From assembly GCA_002451065.1 (NCBI GenBank), contig DKBC01000013.1, forward strand, positions 1 through 13,482: a stretch of 13,482 bases of DNA, given 5' to 3'. The position numbers and the translations under genes are program-made. Below, one piece after another: positions 5,990-13,482 of this stretch (within the stretch, counting starts at the first letter, position 1; each line of letters begins with the position of its first letter). The notes beneath the pieces were generated by a model. It was given only the letters and a program-made list of their open reading frames with translations. It made no database searches and was not told the DNA's origin. Source of the stretch: Betaproteobacteria bacterium UBA6910. Its GTDB lineage: Bacteria; Pseudomonadota; Gammaproteobacteria; Burkholderiales; UBA6910.

Positions 5990-8900
5990 CACGCCACTAA
6001 TCTTCCCGCCGGGAGTGGTTCGGGCTTGAACGTCAGAGCAAAGCGCGCTCCCCGGTAGGCCGCATCCCAAGTCAGCTCGCCGCCCAGCTGCTTTGCGAGC
6101 GTCATGACCAGTTCAATGCCCAGGGACTCTCCCTTGCCCGGTGCGAAGTCGGCGGGCAGGCCGCGCCCGTCGTCCCTCACCTCCAGGCAAACGCGCTCGT
6201 CCGGCAGGGCCGTGACCCGCACCACGATTTCCCCGACGTCGCCCTCGGCCGGGTAGCCGTGCCGGTAGGCATTGGAAACGAGTTCGTTGACGACCAACCC
6301 GAACGGAATCGCGCTCTCGATACCCATGTACAGATCCTCCACATCCAATCTCAGCGTCACGCGCATCGAGAGCGGTCGGTTCACGCTTATCAGGTTGTTG
6401 GCAAGCTGTCGCAGATATTCCCGCAGTCCGATGCTGGACAGGTTCTCCGTTCGGTAGAGTTGCTCGTGCACCAGCGCCATCGACTTCACCCGGTTGGCGC
6501 TCTCATCCAGAAGCCGCTTTGTCTCCCCATCGGTCAACCTCCGGCTCTGGAGATTAAGGAGGCTCGATACTACCTGCAGGTTGTTCTTTACGCGATGGTA
6601 GATTTCCTTGAGCAGCACCTCCTTTTCGGCCAGCGCGCTTTGAATCCTCTCGTACGCACGCTTGCGGTCGGTGATGTCGGTGCTGATGCCGTCGAGGCGC
6701 AGCGGCTGGCCTGCAGCGTCAGTCACCAGGTGAGCGCGTTCACGAAGCCAACGCACCGTGCCGTCCGGACGCACGATCCGATGCTCCAACGCAAGTTCTC
6801 CCGTTCGCGAGAGGTCTTCCCTTGCCGCGGCGAGCGCGGCGGCGTCTTCCGGGTGCACGGTCTCCTGCAAGAGATTCTTCCGGGCAAGGAAGTCCGCGAC
6901 TGGCCGCCCGTAGATTCTTTCTGCGGCCGGATTCATGTACAGCACCTGGGAGCCGTCGGGCGTCGAGGACCAGACGACGTCGTCCAGCGAACCAAGGATG
7001 CTATCGAGCCGCTCGCGGCTTTCGCTCAGTGCCAGTTCCGCCTCCTTCCGCGCGGTGATGTCCTGAGTGGTGCCCACAAAACGAATCGGCCTGCCGGTAG
7101 CGTCATAGGAGGCCCGGCCGCGCGAATGCACCCAGCGCACACTGCCGTCGGAGCGGACGATGCGAAACTCGTGCTCCAGCGGGGTATTGGAGCGAATGGC
7201 GTGCGCTATGCTCTCGCGCAGCGCCTCCTTGTCCTCGGCGCGAACGCGACCCATCAAGTGTTCCTGGGTGGGCGGGGCGTCTCCCGGTCCAATATCGAGC
7301 AACCGGTATCCTTCTTCGGACCAGACGACCTGGTCTTTCACGAGGTCCAGTTCCCAGCTGCCCAGTTGCGCGACCCGTTGAGCTTCCGCGAGACGGGCCT
7401 CGCTCCTGCGGAGAGCTTCTTCGGAGTCTTTACGCTCGCGCTCCAGTGTGTAGGCGAGCACCAGGCTCGAGCACGTGGCCAGGATCGGGGAAAGGGTCCG
7501 GACGAGCTCCTCATCGTAGCCCGCGGGACGGTTCGCGAGTCCAACCATTCCGATCAGCTCCTCGCCATGCAATAACGGCACGCCCAGAAAGGCCCGCAGC
7601 GGAGGGTGCCCCAAGGGCAGCCCACCGCGGCGCGGATCATGGGCGGGATCGTTGGCGACCACGGGCTTGCATGTGGTCATGGCCGCGCCGAACAGGGTAT
7701 TCAAATTGCGGAACTCGAGACCGGCGGGTGCGTTCTCCTCGTAAAAACTCCTGGTTTCATCGTTCCACGCAATATTTGTGATGGCGTGGGTCTTGAGATA
7801 CGGTTGTCCATCGGGTTGCTGAAGAATTTCTCCGATAAAACCGTATTCACTCGACGTCGTTTCCAACAAGTGGTTCAGAATCCGGTCGAACGCCTGGCGT
7901 GGATCGGCTTCGACGAGGAACTCCCTCTGCAGCCGTGTGACGCCTTCCAGCAATTCATTATTCGCCTTGATCAGCTCTTCGGCTCGCTTGCGCGCGCTGA
8001 TGTCCTCGATGACCCAGATGGCGAAGGTCTCGCCACCGATTACCACATGGCGCGCGGAAATCGCGCACAGCAACAGGCGCTGTTCCGCGTCATGGAGTAA
8101 GACCTCGGATCGGCCGTGATCATGCAATGCCGTGCGCGCCGCGTCAGGGAAGTCCGATTGATTCACCCACAGCAGTTGCGGGAGGGAGCGACCGACGGTC
8201 TCCTCGCGGTTGCGCCGGAACTGGCGGATCCAGGCTTCGTTTACATCGATCAGCACGCTATCGCCTGCAGCCTCCGCCACCGCCATGGGCAACGGGGAGG
8301 CGTTGAATATGGCGGAGAATTGATCCCTCCGCTCCTGCAAATGCTTTGCCATCGTCTCCAGGTCGACGGCCAAGGCGTTCAGTTCGGAGACCCGTCCGCG
8401 CGGCCAGTCTCCAGACGGCATGCCAGCCGCTACCTGTCGGGCCCGGTCGGTGAAGGCGCGCAGCGGCCGCGCAATCCAGCCGGCGACGAAGGGCGCAAGC
8501 AGGGTGCCGATTAGAAGGGAGCTTAACAAGGCCGCGACCACCAGTGCCGCGGTCGACCGGATATCGGGGTTGTTCAGCCCTGCCGGCAGGAGCACCAGGA
8601 AGTGCCAGTCGACCAAGCCTGAGCGGGCGACGGCTGGATGGAATTCACTGTTGCGGATGGTGACGATGTGCGGGAGCGGACCCCCCCGGAGCGCAGCCTG
8701 AACCATATCCAGGCCGAGCACATTTGTCGGTCCCAGCTTGGGACCGAAACCGGTTTCGGCCACCAGTTCGCCACGGCTGTCGATGACCCAGATTAAGAGC
8801 CGTGGGTCCTTGGTGGCCAAGCGAAGGGTGTTCAAGAGGTGATCGAGCGGCAGTTCGCCGATCAGTACCCGGCCGCCCGCCGGTACGGCAGCTCCGACGG

Positions 8901-9396
8901 TGACGTTACCCGACAGCGCGGACAGGAACTTGCCGCTCCAAACGGGGGAATTGTGCTCCAGTGCAAGCCGATACAGCCGGTTCGCGGACAGGTCGGTGCC
9001 CAGCAGTTCGGCGCGATTCGCCCCCGATTGCGAGCTGACACTGGCCAATACGACGACTCCGCTGGGATCCGCAACGTAGGCGGCCTCGAAGGCTTCGTTC
9101 TCCTCGGCCGTGAGCAGGTCGAGAAGGCCCTCATCGGGATCTCCGGGGAGGCGAGCAACCGTTGCGCCCGTTTGCTGCAACCGGTGCTGCAAATTGCCCA
9201 GCAGCAACTCCATGCGCGCGGCCAACTGCTGGGCTTCGCGCTGCGCTTGGCTCATGCTTTCCCGCTGAAGCTGGGGAAGCTGCCACAGGAACAGTCCGCC
9301 GCCGACGATCACCAGCGTCACCAGCGTCGCAGCGGTGGAGAGTGCAAGCAGCACCACCAGCGCGGTGCGCAGCCGCCACTCGCTGGGACGGATCAT
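5989..9396 (-). CDS. Multi-sensor membrane histidine kinase (Cache-HAMP-PAS-GAF-PAS-PAS-HisKA_2)
   Basis: The protein has 1135 aa. TM1 is at about 11-38 and TM2 at about 281-306. They enclose a periplasmic region of about 240 residues resembling a double Cache domain (AAYVADPSGVVVLASVSSQ; WVIDSRGELVAETGFG). HAMP follows (about 300-357), PAS (about 356-470), GAF (about 488-652), and two PAS domains ending in DITARKEAE (about 670-786) and DITDRKRAY (about 790-912). The HisKA_2-type dimerisation helix has KEIYHRVKNNLQVVSSLLNL with phospho-acceptor H934. The ATPase has the N box (N1037-E1038, N1042), DDGRG (1075-1079) and GESLGIE (1089-1095). All catalytic motifs look intact. The ATG at 9396 overlaps the binding-protein stop (ATGA) and its own stop overlaps the REC-GGDEF start, so the three are made together. 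Likely inputs are a periplasmic signal, directly or through the binding protein, plus cytosolic cues at PAS/GAF. Cofactors are not evident. Confidence 0.95.
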   Translation of the reverse strand: MIRPSEWRLRTALVVLLALSTAATLVTLVIVGGGLFLWQLPQLQRESMSQAQREAQQLAARMELLLGNLQHRLQQTGATVARLPGDPDEGLLDLLTAEENEAFEAAYVADPSGVVVLASVSSQSGANRAELLGTDLSANRLYRLALEHNSPVWSGKFLSALSGNVTVGAAVPAGGRVLIGELPLDHLLNTLRLATKDPRLLIWVIDSRGELVAETGFGPKLGPTNVLGLDMVQAALRGGPLPHIVTIRNSEFHPAVARSGLVDWHFLVLLPAGLNNPDIRSTAALVVAALLSSLLIGTLLAPFVAGWIARPLRAFTDRARQVAAGMPSGDWPRGRVSELNALAVDLETMAKHLQERRDQFSAIFNASPLPMAVAEAAGDSVLIDVNEAWIRQFRRNREETVGRSLPQLLWVNQSDFPDAARTALHDHGRSEVLLHDAEQRLLLCAISARHVVIGGETFAIWVIEDISARKRAEELIKANNELLEGVTRLQREFLVEADPRQAFDRILNHLLETTSSEYGFIGEILQQPDGQPYLKTHAITNIAWNDETRSFYEENAPAGLEFRNLNTLFGAAMTTCKPVVANDPAHDPRRGGLPLGHPPLRAFLGVPLLHGEELIGMVGLANRPAGYDEELVRTLSPILATCSSLVLAYTLERERKDSEEALRRSEARLAEAQRVAQLGSWELDLVKDQVVWSEEGYRLLDIGPGDAPPTQEHLMGRVRAEDKEALRESIAHAIRSNTPLEHEFRIVRSDGSVRWVHSRGRASYDATGRPIRFVGTTQDITARKEAELALSESRERLDSILGSLDDVVWSSTPDGSQVLYMNPAAERIYGRPVADFLARKNLLQETVHPEDAAALAAAREDLSRTGELALEHRIVRPDGTVRWLRERAHLVTDAAGQPLRLDGISTDITDRKRAYERIQSALAEKEVLLKEIYHRVKNNLQVVSSLLNLQSRRLTDGETKRLLDESANRVKSMALVHEQLYRTENLSSIGLREYLRQLANNLISVNRPLSMRVTLRLDVEDLYMGIESAIPFGLVVNELVSNAYRHGYPAEGDVGEIVVRVTALPDERVCLEVRDDGRGLPADFAPGKGESLGIELVMTLAKQLGGELTWDAAYRGARFALTFKPEPLPAGRLVA

Positions 9397-10499
9397 TGGG
9401 CCGGCACCAGCCGTCCCTCGCGCATGGTCATGAAGTACCCCTTACGCGAGGTGTCGCCGAAGCGGTCGAAGCTGATCGTCTGCTGCAAACCTTCGAAAGG
9501 ACCGAGTGCCAAGAGGGCCTCCTTGAGGCTTTGGCCCGCTCCGCGTCTGGCGAGGGAGTCGAGTATCACGGTGGCTGCGTCGTACGCGTTCACACTTGTG
9601 TAGCCTGGCTCCAGTCCGAAACGCTCGCGGTATGCAGCCAGGAACGCGGCGTAGCGAGGAGAACTGTCGGTCCTGTCGTAGGACTCGACGACGTGCAGTC
9701 CTTCCACGGCCGCGCCCCCCAGCTCGTGGAGCTTGTCGGACGCGGCCCACTCGACGGCGATCAAGGGCAGCGCGGGGGACAGTCGCCTCGCCTGCTGGGC
9801 GAGCCGGGCCACATCCACGGTCCCGGCGATGAACAGCAGCCCATCCGGGCGCGCTTTCAGGAGTCCCTCCGTGACGTCGGCGAATGCCACGTTGACGGAG
9901 GACTCGAAAGGAACCACCACGGTGACCTCGCCCCCCAGGGCATTGAAGGCAGGTAGGAACTCGTCCAGCCAGCTCTGGGTGAATGCCCGGTTGCGCACGT
10001 CCATCGCGATCGCGACGCGCCGCAGGCCCGTACGGTGGTAGTGGAAATCGGCGTACATTCGGGCGTAGTCCCGGGTGGTTGCGTTGATCCGAAACAGGTA
10101 ATCGTCCTGGCCGACAAGCTGCATGGCTGTCACCGTGGGTGAAACCATTACGACCTCGGCCTCATTGATGACTGGAAGAGCCGCCTCCGCCATGGAACTG
10201 GTGATGGGGCCGACGATCGCCGCCACGCCGGACGCAGCCAGTTCGGCGGCTCCCCTGGCGGCGGATTCGGCCGTCTCTTTGTCGTCACGGATGACCAGTT
10301 CGATCGGGCGGCCGTGGATACCGCCGGCTCGGTTTCGCTGCTCGATAGCGAGCAGGACCCCGTTGCGGGCCGCTTCACCCAGGTCGGCAATGCGACCGGA
10401 GAGGCCGGCGAGGAATCCCACCCGCACCGGTTCGGTCGGACCGCAGGCGGCGAGAACGGAGCTTGCCGCGACCGCCAACAATATGAATGCGAGTCTCAT
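9393..10499 (-). CDS. LivJ-type (Peripla_BP_6) substrate-binding lipoprotein, probable sensor component
   Basis: The protein has 368 aa from the ATG at 10499, preceded by AAGGG at 7 nt; a TTG two codons earlier is the other option. The lipoprotein signal MRLAFILLAVAASSVLAAC puts the lipidated Cys at 19. The mature part opens VRVGFLAGLSGRIADLGEAA with the NRAGGIHGRPIELVIRDD block typical of branched-chain amino acid/amide binding proteins. It continues with AAIVGPITSSMAEAALPVIN, a two-lobed Rossmann-like body, and the late YTSVNAYDAATVILDSL helix. Family members bind small ligands such as Leu/Ile/Val, amides, urea or aromatic acids; the ligand here cannot be read. No LivHMGF permease or ATPase follows: the next gene, overlapping by ATGA, is the membrane kinase. 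That places the protein as a periplasmic signal receptor in the style of LuxP-LuxQ or TorT-TorS, though a scavenging role with a distant transporter is possible. Confidence 0.92.
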   Translation of the reverse strand: MRLAFILLAVAASSVLAACGPTEPVRVGFLAGLSGRIADLGEAARNGVLLAIEQRNRAGGIHGRPIELVIRDDKETAESAARGAAELAASGVAAIVGPITSSMAEAALPVINEAEVVMVSPTVTAMQLVGQDDYLFRINATTRDYARMYADFHYHRTGLRRVAIAMDVRNRAFTQSWLDEFLPAFNALGGEVTVVVPFESSVNVAFADVTEGLLKARPDGLLFIAGTVDVARLAQQARRLSPALPLIAVEWAASDKLHELGGAAVEGLHVVESYDRTDSSPRYAAFLAAYRERFGLEPGYTSVNAYDAATVILDSLARRGAGQSLKEALLALGPFEGLQQTISFDRFGDTSRKGYFMTMREGRLVPAQ

Positions 10500-10705
10500 C
10501 GGCAAACCCTTCCGAGCTGCGCGGGAGCCGGGTCGGATCCCCGCGCCAATCCGGCAGCAGCGGCACGAGGCGCCGGAGCGGTGGCCTCATGCGCCAGGAA
10601 ATCGGCAGGCGGGGTAGGGTGCGGTACTCTCCGCAGGACCGCTTCCTTCAGTTCGCGTCGACCCCGGTCGGGGTCACGCGGAAGGTCTTGTTCGACGTCG
10701 ATCAC
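10496..10705 (-). CDS. Possible small hypothetical ORF heading the sensor operon (69 aa)
   Basis: This frame ends with TGA overlapping the ATG of the binding-protein gene as ATGA, the same arrangement as between the next two genes. A GTG at 10705, preceded by AAAGGA at about 10 nt, gives 69 aa beginning MIDVEQDLPRDPDRGRRELK. The first half is charged and could be helical; the second is Ala/Pro-rich (TAPAPRAAAAG). Third positions are only moderately G/C-rich. I recognise no family. It may be a leader peptide, a small protein, or chance; the frame is open to 10936 without a good start. Confidence 0.28.
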   Translation of the reverse strand: MIDVEQDLPRDPDRGRRELKEAVLRRVPHPTPPADFLAHEATAPAPRAAAAGLARGSDPAPAQLGRVCR

Positions 10706-11238
10706 GCGCGGTCGGTCCTTTGGGCGACAACACCAGGTAACAAAGACAACGTAAACGAATCTGCTGCTGGCACACCGGCTTACACCGGCTGGGAACCTGC
10801 CGGGATGGAGGGAGAGTATGCCATTTGCAGCCGCTGGCCGCATCCACATAGCGAGGGCCTGCACATCTCGCTGACCTGCCCCAGCTCGGCAGCGTCGAAG
10901 GCTTGGAGACGGATCTTGTGCCGTATGTTGCCGCAAGCGAGCAGCGCTAGGGTTACGGCGTCTTCGATGCCGACAATGCGGTTCTCCAAGGTCCCCCTTG
11001 ACCCGCAGTCGAGAAATCCAGCGCAGCGGCTGATCGAACGAGGAAGCCGGACCGGTACAGGGCTGTCGCCGCGGGACGCGGTCGCGTCGGGATCATGGAG
11101 TCGTGTCTTGGCTCGCAGCCGTCAGGCAAAAGAGGGTGATCACGCACCCTGAAGGTCAGAACATGGGACCCTGCTCTCGCCGGAGGAGACCAATGCTGTA
11201 CAGGAGCCCCCATCGCATCATTAACCCGGCTGTTTACT
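10706..11238. other. Gene-poor interval between the sensor operon and tRNA-Arg
   Basis: No convincing gene was found. The best candidate is a minus-strand frame at 10989-10780 starting with TTG after a GGGGGACC stretch (69 codons, MENRIVGIEDAVTLALLACG...). Its first 40 residues have coding-like third positions, but its end is Cys/Pro-rich and unconvincing. It could be a relic. A 9-bp direct repeat, ACACCGGCT, occurs at 10772-10780 and 10782-10790. An AT-richer patch at about 10736-10770 is the likeliest place for the sensor operon promoter, but no good -35/-10 pair is visible. There is no repeat of the tRNA 3' end and no integrase. Confidence 0.4.
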
Positions 11239-11314
11239 TGGCGCCCCGGAGACGAATCGAACGTCCGACCTGCCCCTTAGGAGGGGGCTGCTCTATCCAC
11301 TGAGCTACCGGGGC
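11239..11314 (-). tRNA. tRNA-Arg (anticodon CCT)
   Basis: A 76-nt cloverleaf reads on the minus strand. The acceptor stem is GCCCCGG with CCGGGGC, the discriminator is G, and CCA is encoded. The D arm is GCTC-AGTGGATA-GAGC. The anticodon stem is GCCCC with GGGGC and the loop CTCCTAA, giving anticodon CCT for AGG codons. The T arm is GGACG-TTCGATT-CGTCT with one G-U pair. All stems pair, so the gene looks functional. Confidence 0.97.
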
Positions 11315-11325
11315 GCGAGTGCGGA

Positions 11326-11331
11326 ATTTTA
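11326..11331 (-). promoter_or_regulatory. Possible -10 of the tRNA-Arg gene
   Basis: TAAAAT on the minus strand ends 11 nt before the mature tRNA 5' end, which would place the start about 4-5 nt upstream of the tRNA. The -35 region would lie in the last codons of the dioxygenase gene and is poor, so the tRNA may also be reached by read-through from that operon. Confidence 0.35.
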
Positions 11332-11346
11332 ACCTACGGACCCGGA

Positions 11347-12252
11347 TCAGGTGCCCGCGATGCGGTCGTAATAGCGGGCGCGGTAGAGCAGGCGATTGCG
11401 CTCCGGCTGATCCGCGAACGCCGTGCGGTCGTGGAGCACGTTGTTCGACAGGATTCCCATGCCGGATTCGAGGCGTCCATGGAAGATCCAGGCGGAGTCG
11501 CCGGCCAGAAATTCCGAAAGGGCCAACACGGCGGACCGCGTCTCGGAATCCGTGGTCCACTCGATGGAGTGGGTGCGCGCCGTGTAGCGCATGTGCAGCC
11601 TTTGGGTTTGCGGGTCCACCCAAAACACCGGTCCGCTCTGGCGCGAGCGCGCGACCCCTTCCTCGTCCAGCCGCGGGGGAATGGTCATGACCCGGGGCGC
11701 CATCAGGGCGCGAATCCACTCCGGGTTGCGGTCCCGGAGCCAGATGTAGGCCATCTCGTGATCGACCAGGCCGTTGACGCCGCCTTCCGCGGCGGGCCTC
11801 ACGCAGTGCAGGAGCACCGCCCGAATCGGGCGGTCGGGGGCGTTGTAGTAGCCGTCGGTGTGCCAGCGCAGGGGCCGGTTGGAATAGGGAATGAAGCTCT
11901 TGCGTTCTCCCTCTCCCGCGACGGCCAGGGGCGTGATGCCGTCGTCGTCGGCCAGCATGTTGTAGTCCAGGTGCTCGAGCCCGAATCGCGTGGCCAGCAG
12001 GCGCGGGATGTCCTTGTCGGGACTGGCGCCGGCGCGGCTTGCGTAAATGGCCATGTTGGCGCGGCGCAACCGGTCGAGCAGGGCGCCATGCTCTTCCTCG
12101 GTCAATCGCCGCGGGTCTTCGACATCGACCACGAGCTCTTCCGTGCGCCGGGGATAACCTGCCAGCTTGGCGTCCCGCCAGCGCCCGTAGGCGGCGTCAT
12201 CCGCGAGATCGAATGGATCGCCTGCTGCGGGGTCGATGGGGGCCAGCTGCAT
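11347..12252 (-). CDS. TauD/TfdA-family Fe(II)/2-oxoglutarate dioxygenase
   Basis: The protein has 301 aa, close to the family's usual size. Iron ligands are visible as H131-x-D133 in LRWHTDGYYN and distal H274 in NVLHDRTAF. R291 in LLYRARYYD fits the 2-oxoglutarate-binding Arg. Further family landmarks are LLHCVRPAAEGGVNGLVDHE and FIPYSNRPLRWHTDG. These enzymes couple 2-oxoglutarate decarboxylation to substrate hydroxylation, which in TauD releases sulfite from taurine. The substrate here is unknown. The ATG at 12252 is 4 nt after the stop of the preceding hypothetical gene, which itself overlaps a sulfurtransferase gene. That operon context hints at sulfur chemistry, by inference only. A minus-strand tRNA gene follows 32 bp downstream. 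Confidence 0.93.
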   Translation of the reverse strand: MQLAPIDPAAGDPFDLADDAAYGRWRDAKLAGYPRRTEELVVDVEDPRRLTEEEHGALLDRLRRANMAIYASRAGASPDKDIPRLLATRFGLEHLDYNMLADDDGITPLAVAGEGERKSFIPYSNRPLRWHTDGYYNAPDRPIRAVLLHCVRPAAEGGVNGLVDHEMAYIWLRDRNPEWIRALMAPRVMTIPPRLDEEGVARSRQSGPVFWVDPQTQRLHMRYTARTHSIEWTTDSETRSAVLALSEFLAGDSAWIFHGRLESGMGILSNNVLHDRTAFADQPERNRLLYRARYYDRIAGT

Positions 12253-12256
12253 GGCG

Positions 12257-12850
12257 TCAATCGCCGGGAGCGGCGCGCCGCGGCTTGGGAGGCTCGGGAC
12301 TGATCAACCCGTTGACCGCGCGTTTCACTGTCTCGATGATCTCCGGGCACTCGATGGAAATGATCTGGTCCACGACCCAGGGCTGGTCGGCCTCGGTCAT
12401 CACCTCGCGGATCATGTTGCCCAGGTAACGCAGGGCCGGGTACGAGGGCTCGCCCCCGGGAAACTGGAAGGTCGCGTAATCGTCGCCACGACGATTGAGC
12501 ATGTCCATGAAATTGGACTGGTAGTCGAAGCCGTCGTCGCCCACCACCTCGCGGATATTGGTCTCCATCACCTCCGCCAGGCGTTTCCCGAGGCCGCGGA
12601 TCATGCCCGCCCGCTGGGCGTCGTCAACCCGCCCGTGGAGCAGCCGGTCGGCCAGGTGGACCTGGAACGCCATGACCTCTCCCAGGATGCGGAAACCGCG
12701 CTCCGGTGTGATGATGTCGTAGTCGGACTTCGAAAGACCGGTGACGGCCTTGTCCGCCAGCTTCCAGATGGTGGAGGCAAGCACGGTCGCCATTTCTTCG
12801 GCCGGGCGCTGGGCGCCGGCCTGCTTGAACCAGACGGTCTTGATCCTCAT
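12257..12850 (-). CDS. Hypothetical helical protein between sseA and the dioxygenase (197 aa)
   Basis: The ATG at 12850 overlaps the sseA stop as ATGA and has GGGAG 8 nt upstream. The frame is open further up (to 13390) only as a shadow of sseA. The product has no signal peptide or membrane segment. It is mostly helical: EEMATVLASTIWKLADKAVTGL, RGFRILGEVMAFQVHLADRLLHGR, AGMIRGLGKRLAEVMETNIREV. The tail is Pro/Arg-rich (SPEPPKPRRAAPGD). Candidate functional residues are H65 and D68 in QVHLADR, the D105/D106 pair, and the single Cys C168 in IECPE. I do not recognise a named domain. Its tight placement between a sulfurtransferase and an Fe/2OG dioxygenase argues for a shared pathway. A cytosolic accessory protein is the mildest guess. 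Confidence 0.88.
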   Translation of the reverse strand: MRIKTVWFKQAGAQRPAEEMATVLASTIWKLADKAVTGLSKSDYDIITPERGFRILGEVMAFQVHLADRLLHGRVDDAQRAGMIRGLGKRLAEVMETNIREVVGDDGFDYQSNFMDMLNRRGDDYATFQFPGGEPSYPALRYLGNMIREVMTEADQPWVVDQIISIECPEIIETVKRAVNGLISPEPPKPRRAAPGD

Positions 12851-13482
12851 GCGGCCTCTCCCAGCGCGACCGGGTGTCTGGGGTCCGTAATCCACTCGCT
12901 CCAGGACCCCGGATACAGGCGCGAGCCCTTGAGGTCCGCCACTTCCATGGCGAGCAGATTGAGGCAGGCGGTGACCCCGGAGCCGCAGACGTGGATGACG
13001 CGCTGCGGCGGGATATCGCCGAGCAGCGGAGCAAACTCCTGCCTGAGTTCGTCGGGCGAGAGCAGGGTGCCGTCCACGTCCACGTTGTCCTCCCAGGGTC
13101 GGTTCACGGCGCCCGGGATGTGGCCCGGGACGGGATCGAAGGGCTCCATCTCGCCCGTGAAGCGCTCGGGCGCCCGGGCGTCCACCAGGCGGAAGTCCCC
13201 GCGCCTGAGGACGCCCTCGACCTCGCTGGCGGACAGCCAGTGGGACCGGGCAGGCCGGGCGCGCAGATCCCCGTGGCCATGAGTCCCGGGATGGACCGAC
13301 TCCAATTCGCGCTTCTCCCGCTGCCATTTCTGAAATCCGCCATCGAGCAGCGCCACGGTCTCGTGGCCGAGCCAGCGCAGCATCCACCAAAGGCGCGCCG
13401 CGATGGAGCCGAAGCTGTCGTCATAAGCCACTACCTGGAGGTCGCGCCCCATGCCGGCCAGCGCCAGGGTGCGGCAAAATGC
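12847..13482 (-). CDS. sseA: 3-mercaptopyruvate/thiosulfate sulfurtransferase, 5' end outside window
   Basis: The frame is open from the right edge, so the first part is missing; 211 residues are visible of a family about 280 long. The visible part begins AFCRTLALAGMGRDLQVVAY, inside the first rhodanese domain, which ends with ARLWWMLRWLGHETVALLDGG. The second, catalytic domain has FRLVDARAPERFTGE, GHIPGAVNRPWEDN and the active-site loop HVCGSGVTAC, with catalytic Cys at visible residue 166. CGSGVT is the mercaptopyruvate sulfurtransferase signature, whereas thiosulfate rhodaneses more often have CRKGVT. The enzyme moves sulfur from 3-mercaptopyruvate to a thiol acceptor in the cytosol. Its stop overlaps the next gene by ATGA. 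The Met at 13452 is internal and should not be taken as the start. Confidence 0.93.
   Translation of the reverse strand, partial: AFCRTLALAGMGRDLQVVAYDDSFGSIAARLWWMLRWLGHETVALLDGGFQKWQREKRELESVHPGTHGHGDLRARPARSHWLSASEVEGVLRRGDFRLVDARAPERFTGEMEPFDPVPGHIPGAVNRPWEDNVDVDGTLLSPDELRQEFAPLLGDIPPQRVIHVCGSGVTACLNLLAMEVADLKGSRLYPGSWSEWITDPRHPVALGEAA

Noticed and set aside
6259..7575. Plus-strand 438-codon frame inside the kinase gene
   Set aside because: Shadow of the PAS/GAF/HisKA_2 coding region, where all catalytic motifs read on the minus strand.
10775..10792. TGGCAC...TTAC as a sigma-54 promoter
   Set aside because: Wrong strand for the operon, and the -12 GC pair and spacing do not fit.
10706..11314. 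Genomic island inserted at the tRNA-Arg gene
   Set aside because: No integrase, no repeat of the tRNA 3' end, and no visible composition change in the sensor operon.
12236..13282. Plus-strand 348-codon frame over sseA and the 197-aa gene
   Set aside because: It spans two well-supported, overlapped minus-strand genes and gives no recognisable protein.

Overview
The window reads as chromosomal DNA of a GC-rich proteobacterium, most likely a gammaproteobacterium. The grounds are strong G/C bias at third codon positions, a tRNA-Arg(CCT) with encoded CCA, an outer-membrane beta-barrel protein (so Gram-negative), and an sseA-type sulfurtransferase next to a TauD-type dioxygenase. The genus cannot be read from sequence alone. 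Every gene is on the minus strand except one Crp/Fnr-type regulator on the plus strand. No insertion sequence, integrase, CRISPR array or rRNA was seen.

Region 1 (1-3116): two exported, Gly/His/Pro-rich proteins of unknown function share a long 43-44-residue leader (1-272, cut by the window edge, and 359-1312). They are followed, in coordinate order, by an outer-membrane beta-barrel protein (1605-3038) with a textbook intrinsic terminator at 1537-1565. The barrel gene has a good sigma70-like promoter bracketed by a perfect 10-bp inverted repeat. Upstream of the 317-aa exported protein is a 24-bp dyad with the TTG-N8-CAA core of Fnr-family sites.

Region 2 (3208-4039): the divergent plus-strand gene encodes an Fnr-like regulator. 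It keeps the E..SR recognition helix and Cys at the positions of E. coli Fnr C20, C23 and C122, but has Ser at the C29 position.

Region 3 (4049-5086): a small exported Rap1a/Tai-like protein, then the remains of a broken exported-protein gene in which coding-like segments lie in three frames.

Region 4 (5087-10705): a tightly overlapped operon. The order of transcription is a possible 69-aa ORF, a LivJ-type substrate-binding lipoprotein, an 1135-aa membrane histidine kinase (Cache-HAMP-PAS-GAF-PAS-PAS-HisKA_2-HATPase), and a REC-GGDEF diguanylate cyclase with an intact inhibitory site. No ABC permease or ATPase gene is present. The simplest reading is that the binding protein reports a small ligand to the kinase, which sets cyclic-di-GMP output. 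This is the most system-like unit in the window.

Region 5 (10706-11346): about 530 bp with no convincing gene, then tRNA-Arg(CCT). Region 6 (11347-13482): an overlapped trio, sseA (5' end outside the window), a 197-aa conserved-looking hypothetical protein, and a TauD/TfdA-family dioxygenase. It is probably a sulfur-related housekeeping operon.
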